From positions 1 to 64,000 of the forward strand of contig NZ_MIEQ01000072.1 in the NCBI RefSeq assembly GCF_001968815.1: 64,000 nucleotides of DNA, in the 5' to 3' direction. The notes below the pieces were generated by a model. It saw only the letters and a program-made list of their open reading frames with translations. It ran no database searches and was not told the DNA's origin. Shown piece by piece: positions 40,611 through 49,354 of this stretch. This stretch comes from Motiliproteus sp. MSK22-1 (GTDB lineage: Bacteria; Pseudomonadota; Gammaproteobacteria; Pseudomonadales; Balneatricaceae). The position numbers and the translations under genes are program-made. Positions within the stretch are counted from its first letter, which is position 1; every line of letters starts with the position of its first letter.

Positions 40611-42935
40611 TCAGCCGCCAGAAATAATCGGGACCAGGGTGACTTCACTGCCGCTGGGTACCGGTGTTGTCTGCTCGCCCGACAACACCATGTCACCATT
40701 GATGGCTATATTAATGGTCTCATTTTCCAGTTGTTCCCTGGCTTCTGGCAGTTTGCGCAGCAGGGCCTGCCGAAGTTCTACGACATTGCTTACTGGCTCA
40801 TCAATAATGAGAGACTGCTCCGGGGCACCGGGTATCGCTTCAGGTAAGTCCACTTTTACAGCGTAGCCGGTTGCCAGGTTTGAAAGACGCCTATGCCAGT
40901 CGAGAGCCGGTACGCCTTCAGTATTGAGTCCGGTAATCTTGTAGAAGCGAGTTTTCATGGCTTCAAACTCTTCACGATCGATCTTCTCACCTTTGAACGG
41001 GCCTACGGTAATTGGCTCATCGAACCAGCGGCGGGGCAGGGTATCGTCCTTGCCTCTCAAACCCAGGCGGAAATTGAGCATTCGCTCAAGGCCGGTGATG
41101 CTGCGACCGCTTTCGTAGAGTGAATCCAGATCGAAATTCAGACCTGTCATTTCGTTCAGATGTTCAGCAAAATCAGTCAGATCCGGTAGTGATGGCGAAT
41201 TGAATAACTTGGTGTTGAAACGACACATTCCAATAGAGTCACCTACTGCGTAAGTATCTTCACAGCGGCGTACCGCATATTCTTTACCCTGGTAACCGTT
41301 CGGTTCTGGAGCAACCACGCCGCCGTAGAGTTCGGTCTTGAATTTTGCATCGTCATTTATGCGTGCGTTTATTTCCAGTGTGACTCGATTACGTAAATGA
41401 TCCATACCCCGGGTTGCAACAGCCAACCCCAGTGCAAAGGCTTTGAGAATTCTTGAGTCATGGGGATCAGACTGGAACAGTCCTTTAACAGCCATACGGT
41501 ACTGGAGTGCTTCTACCGGGTATTTTCCGTTTTCAACGGCCTTGGCTGAGTCAGCGATGGTGTCTCCAAACCCTTCTCGCTTAGCTGTCATAAATAACAG
41601 TTGCTCAACGACAGGGTAATTTCCCCAGATTAAATCCAGGCCGCCGGTATCTTTTTTATTGATAATACCGCGCTGATAGAGCTCCATTGCCCAGGCAATT
41701 GAAGCGCCGGTACTGGAAGCATCCAGCGCCAGATCATTAAGTATATTGTTCAGGCGCAATACTTGCTCTGGGCTCTTGATGCCGATATTAGGGCCAAATT
41801 TGCCGACGATAATGTACTCAGGACCTTCCCCTTTATCGTATTTATCGAACACGCCATCATCATTGATGCCGTTGTAGGTTCTCTTTTTGTGATGATCTAG
41901 CTGGCTCTGCTCCTTGTCGTAGCTTGCATTGCCGGCAATACCTGTTAACGCACTGGCTCCCCAGCCTCCTTTGCCTCCCGGTAACATGTCATTGTCGGCA
42001 CGGCAACGCACAGGGCACTGATAGCAGCGGCTCATTCCTGGTCGATAAGGATCAAAATTATCGGCATCTAATGTATCGTGCCAGGTGGTTTCCTGGTTGT
42101 TTTTGGTGCCCATGGCACCCAAAACTCGACTGGGCTTATAAAGGAACGGAGTGCCCACGGTCTTCAGAGCGTTTTGAATGACGCTGGTACTGAGTATTTT
42201 CTTACCAATTTCCTTATTCTGAAGTTTGTAATCTTTGCTTAAGTCAAAGTTAGGTAGCTTACCTTTGATCATTACGGCTTTGAGGTTTAAGGCCCCCATC
42301 TTGGCTCCTGCGCCACCGCGAGCCCAGATGGCCTTAATTCCGCCCATAATGCCACTGCACAAAACCCGATTTTCACCAGCACTGGTAATACGAGCCATGG
42401 CCATGTCTTTTTGCTCTGTGCAGTCGAAGTCCTGTTCTATGGTCTCTGTCAGTTCTATGTTATCCATGCCCAGATATGGCGTGGCGTCCAGAAAACTGAC
42501 CTGGTCCTGGCTGATATTCAATAATGTCCACTGGCTGTTTTTTCCGTAGACAACCAGATGATCATAGCCGTGGCGTTTGAGAAATGTAGGGAAATAGTCT
42601 CCCGCATTGCTGTCGAGAATGGCATGGCTTTCCGGTGAGCGGCTGGTGACATTTCCGCGAGTCCCCGCAGGCATGTTGCTGGTTAGTATTCCGGTACCAA
42701 AAATTAGCGGTACTTCTGGATCCAGTGCGTCCTTGTCTTCCTGCAACAGGTTATAGAGTAAGAACATGTTGCCGCCGCGTCCCGCGAGAAAAGTGGAAAC
42801 GACCTTGGTTGAAAGATAGGCTTTTTGATGGCTCTGCCGTTCAAGATCGACAAAGAGCACGGCTCCCTGAGTCGGGTACTGAGGGGTGTCGTGCATTCGG
42901 CTCAACAGTCGTTCAACTCGTTGTCTGATGTCCAT
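40611..42935 (-). CDS. Tungsten-type aldehyde ferredoxin oxidoreductase with C-terminal MoaD/ThiS-like domain
   Basis: The protein has 774 residues; usual AOR proteins are about 600-700. Residues 1-690 are AOR: N-terminal beta domain, CYQCPVRC (C-x2-C-x3-C) plus a late cysteine in SIGMCRFN for the 4Fe-4S cluster, and pterin-binding stretches. The last 80 or so residues form a ubiquitin-like segment (VVELRQALLRKLPEAREQ, then INGDMVLSGEQTTPVPSGS) ending VTLVPIISGG, the Gly-Gly tail of MoaD/ThiS sulfur carriers. The enzyme oxidises aldehydes to acids using a W-pterin cofactor. TupABC nearby supplies tungstate. The fusion suggests a built-in role in pterin sulfuration or cofactor loading, which is inference. 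Confidence 0.9.
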   Translation of the reverse strand: MDIRQRVERLLSRMHDTPQYPTQGAVLFVDLERQSHQKAYLSTKVVSTFLAGRGGNMFLLYNLLQEDKDALDPEVPLIFGTGILTSNMPAGTRGNVTSRSPESHAILDSNAGDYFPTFLKRHGYDHLVVYGKNSQWTLLNISQDQVSFLDATPYLGMDNIELTETIEQDFDCTEQKDMAMARITSAGENRVLCSGIMGGIKAIWARGGAGAKMGALNLKAVMIKGKLPNFDLSKDYKLQNKEIGKKILSTSVIQNALKTVGTPFLYKPSRVLGAMGTKNNQETTWHDTLDADNFDPYRPGMSRCYQCPVRCRADNDMLPGGKGGWGASALTGIAGNASYDKEQSQLDHHKKRTYNGINDDGVFDKYDKGEGPEYIIVGKFGPNIGIKSPEQVLRLNNILNDLALDASSTGASIAWAMELYQRGIINKKDTGGLDLIWGNYPVVEQLLFMTAKREGFGDTIADSAKAVENGKYPVEALQYRMAVKGLFQSDPHDSRILKAFALGLAVATRGMDHLRNRVTLEINARINDDAKFKTELYGGVVAPEPNGYQGKEYAVRRCEDTYAVGDSIGMCRFNTKLFNSPSLPDLTDFAEHLNEMTGLNFDLDSLYESGRSITGLERMLNFRLGLRGKDDTLPRRWFDEPITVGPFKGEKIDREEFEAMKTRFYKITGLNTEGVPALDWHRRLSNLATGYAVKVDLPEAIPGAPEQSLIIDEPVSNVVELRQALLRKLPEAREQLENETINIAINGDMVLSGEQTTPVPSGSEVTLVPIISGG

Positions 42936-43397
42936 AGCTGCCTCTTTAAAATTCTCTTAGCCTTTTTGGTCTCAAAACCCTGTGTTATTCAAGCTGCGTA
43001 CTTGTTATTCACGTTGTTTACTTTCGACTAAAACGTTAAATTGACTATATCAATAAATTGTTTGATATCAAACAATTTAAAATCAATCTAAATGTTCGGT
43101 TATTGCTCTTTTTGTGGGGCTTATCGTGGGCTAAGCCACTGATTAATGGACTTAAGCGGTAGCTCAGGCAGTATCCATTATCGTTTTGGGACTATTCCGT
43201 CTATCGGAACAGCGTTGCGGTTATCGGTTTACAGTCTTTATTTCTCGTGGTGCACTATAAATCATATTTGTTGTGAGTTCTGTTAAATTCAGGTGGTTTT
43301 TATTCCTGTAAGATTAGTTTTATGAATAATACTGCCTGTTTGTCGAGGCCTTGAAACGGGCTTCTCAATTCGAATGACATTATGGAAATCAAGAATC
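42936..43397. other. Divergent promoter region between AOR and acyl-CoA ligase (462 bp)
   Basis: The region contains a 26-bp perfect palindrome (43054-43079) and otherwise AT-rich sequence with no gene. It should hold promoters for both the tungsten AOR (leftward) and the acyl-CoA ligase (rightward). Confidence 0.6.
43054..43079. promoter_or_regulatory. 26-bp perfect palindrome, probable operator
   Basis: TAAATTGTTTGAT at 43054-43066 is followed directly by its exact reverse complement to 43079. The site is about 120 bp upstream of the AOR start and 320 bp upstream of the ligase start. Length and symmetry suggest a MarR- or TetR-type dimer or dimer-of-dimers site. No matching regulator gene is adjacent. 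Confidence 0.8.
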
Positions 43398-45491
43398 ATG
43401 AATAATCCAACTTCAGCGTTTACTGAGTCTTCACTGTCTTTCGATTTTGAGGAGGCTGGTGGTCTATTGGCAAAGGCGGCTTCTGAGCAGCGCGATTCCC
43501 TTTCAATCAACGAGCTTTCGCAGTTGTGTACAGGTCTGGGGTTGCAATCCTTAACTCGGCCTGAGCGTTTACCTGAAGCTATATTGACTCAGTCTATGTT
43601 TGTCGAGATTCGAAATACACGAGAATTTGGCATGATTATCAGCGCCGGGTTAGGCGGGGTTAATCAAGAGCAGTTTGCGACAAGCTTCGCAAAAGATGAG
43701 GCTAAGGTTTGCGCATCAACAACCTTAACTGACGCATCCGCCTTTTTTGAGTTGTTCAAGCGTAGTTTTTGTTACAAACAGCTGGCCGGGCTGGTGACCG
43801 ATGAACAGCTATTGAGCTGTTTCTCCGGGATGATTGCCTTGGCAAATTATTTTTCTCCAGACAATCCCAAGGCCTCTTACGTTATTGATTGTTTAGCGAT
43901 AAATCCATTAATTTTTACGGATGGGCTGATGATTCCACTGGATGGACATTGCCGTTTTTCGGAGCCTGCTGACGGTCTTGCTGCAAGACCCATTGAGAAA
44001 ATTGGTAAACTGTTACACCCTGAGTCAATCGGGATCATTGGGGTATCTGCGAGCAAAATGAACTTTGGTCGCATCATTCTTAAAAACCTGCTGGGTAGTG
44101 GCTATGATGCTGCCAGGATGACCATTGTTCGCCCCGGTGGGGGAGAGATTGATGGTGTAAACTGTGTTGATAATCTGGATGCACTGACCCATAAATTAGA
44201 CTTGTTTATCGTTGCCATCGGAGCCGAGGGAGTCTTTGATCTGGTGGATGAAGTGATTGCCAGCGATGCCGCTGAATCGGTTATGCTGGTCCCCGGTGGC
44301 CTCGGTGAAACTCAAAACAGTTATGAACCTGCGGCGGCAATGAAAAAACGTATCAATGCTGCTCATTTACAGAAAAACGGTGGCCCTGTCTTTCTGGGGG
44401 GCAACTGTCTGGGGGTGGTCTCTCATCCGGGAGGCTATGACTCCTGGTTTATCCCCCGGGAGCGCCTCCCGAAACCTCAAAAGAAAGCACAGCGCCATTC
44501 GGCCCTGATCAGTCAAAGTGGTGCCTTTATGGTGACCCGGCTGAGTAAAAACCCCTGGCTTGATCCCGCCTACATGACAGCATTGGGTAATCAGAGTGAT
44601 ATCAGTCATGGGGATATGCTGAGTTACTATGTCGATCAGGAGACAATAGACACTATTGGCGTTTACATAGAAGGATTCAATGATCTGGATGGTCTTGCAT
44701 TTGCCGATGCTGCCCGGCGTGCAGTGCTTAAAGGCAAGCAGGTTATTGTCTACAAGGCCGGTCGGACAAATGCTGGTAAATCCTCTGCTTTAGGACATAC
44801 GGCTTCCGAGGCCGGTGACTACTCACTGTGTGAATCCATACTGAAGCAAGCAGGGGTGATGGTTGCCAAAGATTTTACTGAATTTGATGATCTTTTTTAT
44901 ATTGCAAGCTGTATGCACAACAGGGTAGTGGGTGGTCGCCGCGTAGCCGGTGTCAGTGGTGCAGGATTCGAAACAGTGGGAATGGCAGACAGTATTGCAT
45001 CAGGTCGGTTCTCCCTGGAAATGTCTCTCATTGAGCCTTCCACCGCTAAGCAACTTGAGAATATTCTGGTTGCAAAGCGCCTCGATGCTCTGATGGAGGT
45101 CAGAAACCCCATTGATATCAATCCGGGGGCGGACGATGAAGCTCACGTGCAATGTACTCAGGCTTTTGCGGAAGCATCAAATGTGGATGCTGTTGTGGTG
45201 GGGTTAGACCCATTATCGCCGATGATGAGAACGCTGGCGCAATGCAGTCGTCCGGGTTTTGATCTGGATTCCGAGCTCAGTGTCGCGCAGTTGCTGCCTG
45301 CGTTGGTCCGCGAGCAGCAGAAACCGATAATTGGTGTTGTGGATGGTGGTGGTCTTTATGATGCGATGGCTGAAAAACTAATGGACCAAGGGGTTTGTGT
45401 ATTCCGTTCCTGTGAGCGCGCAATGGAAAGCCTGGCCCGCTATACGGAAGCCCGTTTATTTGCCGATCAACTTCGCAGCCAATTGCAATAG
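43398..45491 (+). CDS. NDP-forming acyl-CoA synthetase (acetate-CoA ligase family) with shortened ATP-grasp part
   Basis: The protein has about 697 residues from ATG 43398 (GGAA upstream; ATG 43374 has none). Residues 60-210 match only the second half of the ATP-grasp_5 domain (FGMIISAGLGGV; LAINPLIFTDGLMIPLDGH). Residues 215-700 are the alpha part: CoA-binding SIGIIGVSASKMNFGRIILK, ALISQSGAFM and the phosphohistidine loop GHTASEAGDYSL. Family members interconvert acyl-CoA plus NDP and acid plus NTP. Being divergent from a tungsten AOR suggests an aldehyde-acid-acyl-CoA route, as in archaea with AOR and ACD. The missing first half of ATP-grasp means it may need a partner subunit. Confidence 0.82.
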   Translation: MNNPTSAFTESSLSFDFEEAGGLLAKAASEQRDSLSINELSQLCTGLGLQSLTRPERLPEAILTQSMFVEIRNTREFGMIISAGLGGVNQEQFATSFAKDEAKVCASTTLTDASAFFELFKRSFCYKQLAGLVTDEQLLSCFSGMIALANYFSPDNPKASYVIDCLAINPLIFTDGLMIPLDGHCRFSEPADGLAARPIEKIGKLLHPESIGIIGVSASKMNFGRIILKNLLGSGYDAARMTIVRPGGGEIDGVNCVDNLDALTHKLDLFIVAIGAEGVFDLVDEVIASDAAESVMLVPGGLGETQNSYEPAAAMKKRINAAHLQKNGGPVFLGGNCLGVVSHPGGYDSWFIPRERLPKPQKKAQRHSALISQSGAFMVTRLSKNPWLDPAYMTALGNQSDISHGDMLSYYVDQETIDTIGVYIEGFNDLDGLAFADAARRAVLKGKQVIVYKAGRTNAGKSSALGHTASEAGDYSLCESILKQAGVMVAKDFTEFDDLFYIASCMHNRVVGGRRVAGVSGAGFETVGMADSIASGRFSLEMSLIEPSTAKQLENILVAKRLDALMEVRNPIDINPGADDEAHVQCTQAFAEASNVDAVVVGLDPLSPMMRTLAQCSRPGFDLDSELSVAQLLPALVREQQKPIIGVVDGGGLYDAMAEKLMDQGVCVFRSCERAMESLARYTEARLFADQLRSQLQ

Positions 45492-45564
45492 GCTGATCAC
45501 CGTGCTCAGTCAGTAGCCGGGCTTGTTGTGTTTGCCTGGCTAGCTGGCTATTGGGTTTGTCGGG

Positions 45565-46437
45565 CTATCGTTGTTTGGCATTTTCTTCCAGATAACGCAG
45601 CTCGTTTTCACTGAAACCTGACTGCAGTCGTACATCGTGGTTGAAAGGGCCGGATAGCGGCTTCTTCATGTATTTTTCCAGCAGCATAAAGAAGGTGGTA
45701 TCGGGGTCCAACTGTCTTTGGGCGCAGCGATAATGGAACCAGCGAGTACCGGAACTGACATGACCTACCTCATCATTGCAGATGATAGTCAGGGCTTTTA
45801 CCATTGTTCGGTCATTGAGATGTTCAAACCGTTGCAGGGTCTTCGGGACTACATCGAGTGCTCTTGCCTCAAAGGCGCGATGGACAATCCCCATTCTGTC
45901 CATAAGATCATCGGCTGTAGTGACGGCCATTTTCCATAGCTCATTGTGAACCGGAAAACTGCCGTAGTCGTAACCCATTTCACGAAGTCGGTCACGCAGC
46001 AATATAAAATGGCCTGCCTCTTCGTTGGCACACTTTACCCAGTCATCATAATATTCCTTGGGCATATCCCGATAACGATAGATTGTGTCCCAGGCAAGAT
46101 TAATCGCCGTCAACTCAATGTGGGCCAAAGAGTGAATCAGTGCCGCTCGTCCTTCTTCTGACTTGGGCTTTCGCTTGGGTAAATCCCGTGGCATAACCAC
46201 TGCTGGCTTATCCAGCCTTCCCGGGTCATTAAGCAATTCCGGGGGCTCCCCTTCAGTCCATATCAGTTGACCAGCGTTCCATAGGCCGGCTGCTTCGGCG
46301 GTAAAAGCGACTTTATCTGCTGGGGCTGCCAGTGTCAGGCACTGCTTTGCTTGATCGTAGAGGTTTTGCATAATGCCTGCGCGTGGCCATATATCGGAGC
46401 GCAAATTGTATCTTTCTGCGGTGAAGGCCTGCAACAC
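45565..46437 (-). CDS. DUF455 ferritin-like protein
   Basis: The protein has 290 residues from GTG 46437, chosen because AGGAG lies 6 bp upstream; ATG 46371 would be shorter by 22. Ferritin-like metal ligands are visible: ALIHSLAHIELTAINLAWD, ANEEAGHFILL and ICNDEVGHVSSG, which give the Glu/His pairs of a di-iron centre. DUF455 proteins appear in many bacteria, sometimes linked to tRNA hydroxylase-like chemistry, without a firm function. It is convergent with the acyl-CoA ligase gene. Confidence 0.88.
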   Translation of the reverse strand: MLQAFTAERYNLRSDIWPRAGIMQNLYDQAKQCLTLAAPADKVAFTAEAAGLWNAGQLIWTEGEPPELLNDPGRLDKPAVVMPRDLPKRKPKSEEGRAALIHSLAHIELTAINLAWDTIYRYRDMPKEYYDDWVKCANEEAGHFILLRDRLREMGYDYGSFPVHNELWKMAVTTADDLMDRMGIVHRAFEARALDVVPKTLQRFEHLNDRTMVKALTIICNDEVGHVSSGTRWFHYRCAQRQLDPDTTFFMLLEKYMKKPLSGPFNHDVRLQSGFSENELRYLEENAKQR

Positions 46438-46556
46438 CTAATGCTCCTGATCAAGTGATGCCATATGATCAGGCTCAAATGGCAGATGTCTTGACAGACC
46501 TTTAAGCTGGGTTGGGGTCATTAGTTATAAACCACTACACATGAGGCTTTCTCATT

Positions 46557-46703
46557 TCATGACCCTGATGTGAGTTTTCTCTCCAAGCGCTTGATCCACT
46601 GCCACCATTTTCTTGACCTGATATGCCTCGCACGTTGGAGATAGTAGTCATAATCAATATTGTTGATGATTGGTTCGCTATTGTTGTGATTTTCTGCCAA
46701 CAT
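46557..46703 (-). CDS. Small basic protein (48 residues), unknown
   Basis: ATG 46703 with GGAG 8 bp upstream gives 48 residues: an acidic/Asn-rich start (MLAENHNNSEPIINNIDYDY), then a Trp/Arg/Lys-rich tail (HIRSRKWWQWIKRLERKL). The longer frame from 46763 lacks a ribosome site. It is divergent from the LysR gene at 46803, an arrangement seen for small LysR-controlled genes. The amphipathic C-terminal helix might bind membrane or nucleic acid. No family is recognised. Confidence 0.5.
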   Translation of the reverse strand: MLAENHNNSEPIINNIDYDYYLQRARHIRSRKWWQWIKRLERKLTSGS

Positions 46704-46802
46704 GATTGTTACTCCGTAAATGACTGATGAATCTAATTTACGGAGAAAAAGAATGTCTGACAAAGGACATAAATTCCTCTTACGGACGAGGAAAACTCAT
46801 CT

Positions 46803-47690
46803 GTGAAGCGCCCTCAATTACCTCTTAACAGTCTTAACACCTTTGCGGCGGCTGCCGAGTTCAGTAGTTTCCAGATTGCTGCGGATCATCTGCATGTCAC
46901 AGCATCGGCGGTAAGCCATCAAATTCGAAATCTAGAAAAGCTGCTGGGTTATCAACTTTTCGATCGTCTGGATAAGCGCGTTCAGCTAACGAGCCGCGGG
47001 GAACAACTGTATTCTGATATTGGTAATCCTTTTCAAGAGCTGCATCACGCCATATATCGGGCATTACAAAAGCAACAGAATAATAGTTTAAGAATTTCAG
47101 CAGCACCGTCCTTTGCGACCCGCTGGCTACTGCCACGCCTGGATGGGTTCTATGCCCGCCATCCGGAGATTGATCTTTCTTTGGTGGCTACATCTGAGTT
47201 AGTCGATTTTCGAGTGGATCATATTGATGCAGCCATCCGATTAGGAAACGGGCAATGGCCTCAGACTGTCGCAAAATTACTTTTTGAGATGGATTTGGTT
47301 GCGGTCTGCCGTCCTTCTTTGTTGAAAGCGAACGGTGGTGAGTTTGATCTTGAGCAGTTAACCGAGCAGTCGCTAGTACACAATTCTTCAATGGGAGGGC
47401 TTTGGCAGTCATGGTTTATCGAGGCGGGGTATACGAAAAAATGCAAACTTAAAGGCGTTTCCGTGCAGAATGCCGCTCAGTCCCTCGAGGCCATTCAGAC
47501 TGGTGATCGAATCTGTTTGATAGATCGGCCCTTTATTACTGATGCCTTGAACTCTGGCGATTTAGCATTAGCCTATTCTCAAGGGTATAGCTGTAACCGT
47601 GGATACTATCTGACCTATCCAGAAGACTCGGAAACCAAGACTGCGTTTAAGGTTTTCAGTCAGTGGTTATACAGCGAGCTGCCTCAGTAA
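46803..47690 (+). CDS. LysR-family regulator, GcvA-like
   Basis: The protein has 295 residues, GTG start. It has the HTH LPLNSLNTFAAAAEFSSFQIAADHLHVTASAVSHQIRNLE followed by LGYQLFDRLDKRVQLT, the GcvA/AmpR-type LysR pattern. The effector domain begins SLRISAAPSFATRWLLPRLDGFYARHP. It is divergent from a 48-residue gene and followed 56 bp later by a VOC-type gene; one of these is likely to be its target. Confidence 0.88.
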   Translation: MKRPQLPLNSLNTFAAAAEFSSFQIAADHLHVTASAVSHQIRNLEKLLGYQLFDRLDKRVQLTSRGEQLYSDIGNPFQELHHAIYRALQKQQNNSLRISAAPSFATRWLLPRLDGFYARHPEIDLSLVATSELVDFRVDHIDAAIRLGNGQWPQTVAKLLFEMDLVAVCRPSLLKANGGEFDLEQLTEQSLVHNSSMGGLWQSWFIEAGYTKKCKLKGVSVQNAAQSLEAIQTGDRICLIDRPFITDALNSGDLALAYSQGYSCNRGYYLTYPEDSETKTAFKVFSQWLYSELPQ

Positions 47691-47746
47691 TCAGGGAGTG
47701 GTCGTTGTGCCGAAGTACAATTTTCAATAGTCAGGGGCTGTAGATA

Positions 47747-48061
47747 ATGAAGTTTAATCATGTAGGTATTCCCGTTACAGGAAGTTTTGATGGCGAGATC
47801 GATTTGCCTCATTTGAAAATGACGGTTTCTGACCATAAAAATAATCTTTACGGTATCCAGTGGCAGCGATACTGGGATGGTGCTCCATACCCCGAGTTAG
47901 TAAAAACAGTCCCCCATGTGGCGTTTGAAGTAGATGATCTTGACGCAGAATTAGCTGGCAAAAAAGTCATTATTCAGCCTAATTCTCCAAGTGAAGGCTT
48001 AAGGGTTGCCTTTATTGAAGTTAACGGCGCACCTGTTGAATTAATGGAATACACAAAATAA
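47747..48061 (+). CDS. VOC/glyoxalase-like small protein
   Basis: The protein has 104 residues. MKFNHVGIPVT at the N-terminus, PHVAFEVDDLDAELAGK in the middle and VAFIEVNGAPVELMEY at the end are the beta-alpha-beta-beta-beta modules of vicinal-oxygen-chelate proteins. Potential metal ligands are His5, His62 or thereabouts and a C-terminal Glu. No substrate can be assigned. It follows the LysR gene in the same direction. Confidence 0.7.
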   Translation: MKFNHVGIPVTGSFDGEIDLPHLKMTVSDHKNNLYGIQWQRYWDGAPYPELVKTVPHVAFEVDDLDAELAGKKVIIQPNSPSEGLRVAFIEVNGAPVELMEYTK

Positions 48062-48122
48062 GGTCAAGCTCAGGATCCATTATGTTCTGGTCCTGAGGCT
48101 CAAGAGAGATGTTTACAAGGCT

Positions 48123-48599
48123 CTAGGGTAATTCAGGCGGTGTGTCGTTGAACTGTCTTAAATAGATCAGTAAGTCTGCCCGTTGTTTCTCTTTGCGTAT
48201 ACCGCGAAAATTCATACTCCGGCCAGGTACTGCCCGATCAGTTCGCGTCAGGTAATAATTCAAACTGGCAAAGTCCCAGATATGCTGTGATTTGGTCATT
48301 GCTTCGGAATACTCAAACCCTTGCTCACTGCCGGCCTGGCGACCGAACAGGTTCCACAGCAGTGGTCCTTTGTTATGAATACCGTCCTTGGCCGCATCGT
48401 GACAGGTCGCACATTTACGATCAAAAAAATCAGCTCCTGCTTTGATATCTGCGTTTTTTAGCTGTTGCTTAAACTTTTCAGTCAGGGAGGGCTGATAATT
48501 AGCCAGAGATTCTGAGGGATCAAATTTGGCCGCCCATAATGAACCGGTCAAACTGATGCCACTTATGATCACAGCAATAGTGAGACTTTTTTTTATCAT
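48123..48599 (-). CDS. Periplasmic class I cytochrome c (c2/c550-like)
   Basis: The protein has 158 residues with a signal peptide ending near SLWAAK (about residue 23). A haem site CATCH (FFDRKCATCHDA) is followed by GPLLWNLFGRQAG, WDFASLNYYL, the Met ligand in PGRSMNFRGI and RADLLIYLRQF, the pattern of medium-length mitochondrial-type cytochromes. It could accept electrons from a periplasmic dehydrogenase such as QHNDH, which is known to use cytochrome c550 in Paracoccus; this pairing is inference. It is convergent with the VOC gene. Confidence 0.88.
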   Translation of the reverse strand: MIKKSLTIAVIISGISLTGSLWAAKFDPSESLANYQPSLTEKFKQQLKNADIKAGADFFDRKCATCHDAAKDGIHNKGPLLWNLFGRQAGSEQGFEYSEAMTKSQHIWDFASLNYYLTRTDRAVPGRSMNFRGIRKEKQRADLLIYLRQFNDTPPELP

Positions 48600-48787
48600 C
48601 GATTCCTCCGTTTCTGTTTACCGTTTAAAATCGTTAACACAGAGATCTGATCACTCTGAAGGCCCCGTAGGGCCTGTTGAAAACCCAATGAGTTTATGCC
48701 TCAATTCCCTGTGCCTTTAGTCGGATATCTTATCATCGCTAAACAGATGTAAAAGTGATAATGCTGCCGAGTTGATCCATTTATGTT

Positions 48788-49264
48788 GTGCTTATCGAAA
48801 GATTGAAAGGTGCTTTTTGCTGGATTAGGGTAAAACCGACAGGTTCCGCCTTTTTTTTCGTGAGTGGACCAAATCTTGGTTCTGGTTATCTGATGTATTT
48901 TTACGACCAAAGTGGGTTTATGAAAGCATTGCTTTGCCAACCGAATATATCATCCCCAAAGCGAAACCTCTCTCGCTTACTGAATAAGCCAGATATTTTA
49001 CGTATGTCAGTCAGTGACTTAGCTCAGATATCCGGAAGAAGCCTTTCCAGCTTTAACCGTGAGTTCAAGAGCACTTACAAGATGCCTCCTAAACAATGGC
49101 TACAGGAAAAAAGGTTATCCTATTCAAAAGAACTCCTGCAATACAATGAGTTATCAGTGACAGAGATTGCCATGAAAGTTGGATATGAGAATGTGTCACA
49201 TTTTATCAAAGCGTTTAAGAACCGATACGGTTCAACACCAAAGCAACTAAAAGTGTGTAAATGA
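48788..49264 (+). CDS. AraC-type HTH regulator, short (possibly N-terminally truncated)
   Basis: The protein has 158 residues. Residues 55-158 are a full AraC DNA-binding domain: MSVSDLAQISGRSLSSFNREFKST then LSVTEIAMKVGYENVSHFIKAFKNRYGSTPKQLK. The first 50 residues do not form the usual ligand domain, and the start has no clear ribosome site, so the gene may have lost its 5' half or begin at a later codon. It precedes an ABM-type gene in the same direction, a possible target. Confidence 0.75.
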   Translation: MLIERLKGAFCWIRVKPTGSAFFFVSGPNLGSGYLMYFYDQSGFMKALLCQPNISSPKRNLSRLLNKPDILRMSVSDLAQISGRSLSSFNREFKSTYKMPPKQWLQEKRLSYSKELLQYNELSVTEIAMKVGYENVSHFIKAFKNRYGSTPKQLKVCK

Positions 49265-49354
49265 TTGGTTAACGGCATTTTTGACCGTTATTGAGTAGTT
49301 CTGCCTGACCTGATCGTTACAGTGAATGTCGCTATTCAAATTCAGGAGAATACT

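Noticed and set aside
43041-43056. FNR-type site (TTGACTATATCAAT) upstream of AOR
   Set aside because: The spacing is one base short of TTGAT-N4-ATCAA, so the match is weak. The overlapping palindrome is the stronger signal.
46557-46703. DUF1127/YjiS assignment for the 48-residue protein
   Set aside because: The RxxRxxWxxL-type basic helix is superficially similar, but the conserved DUF1127 core (LxxLDDrxLxDIG) is absent.
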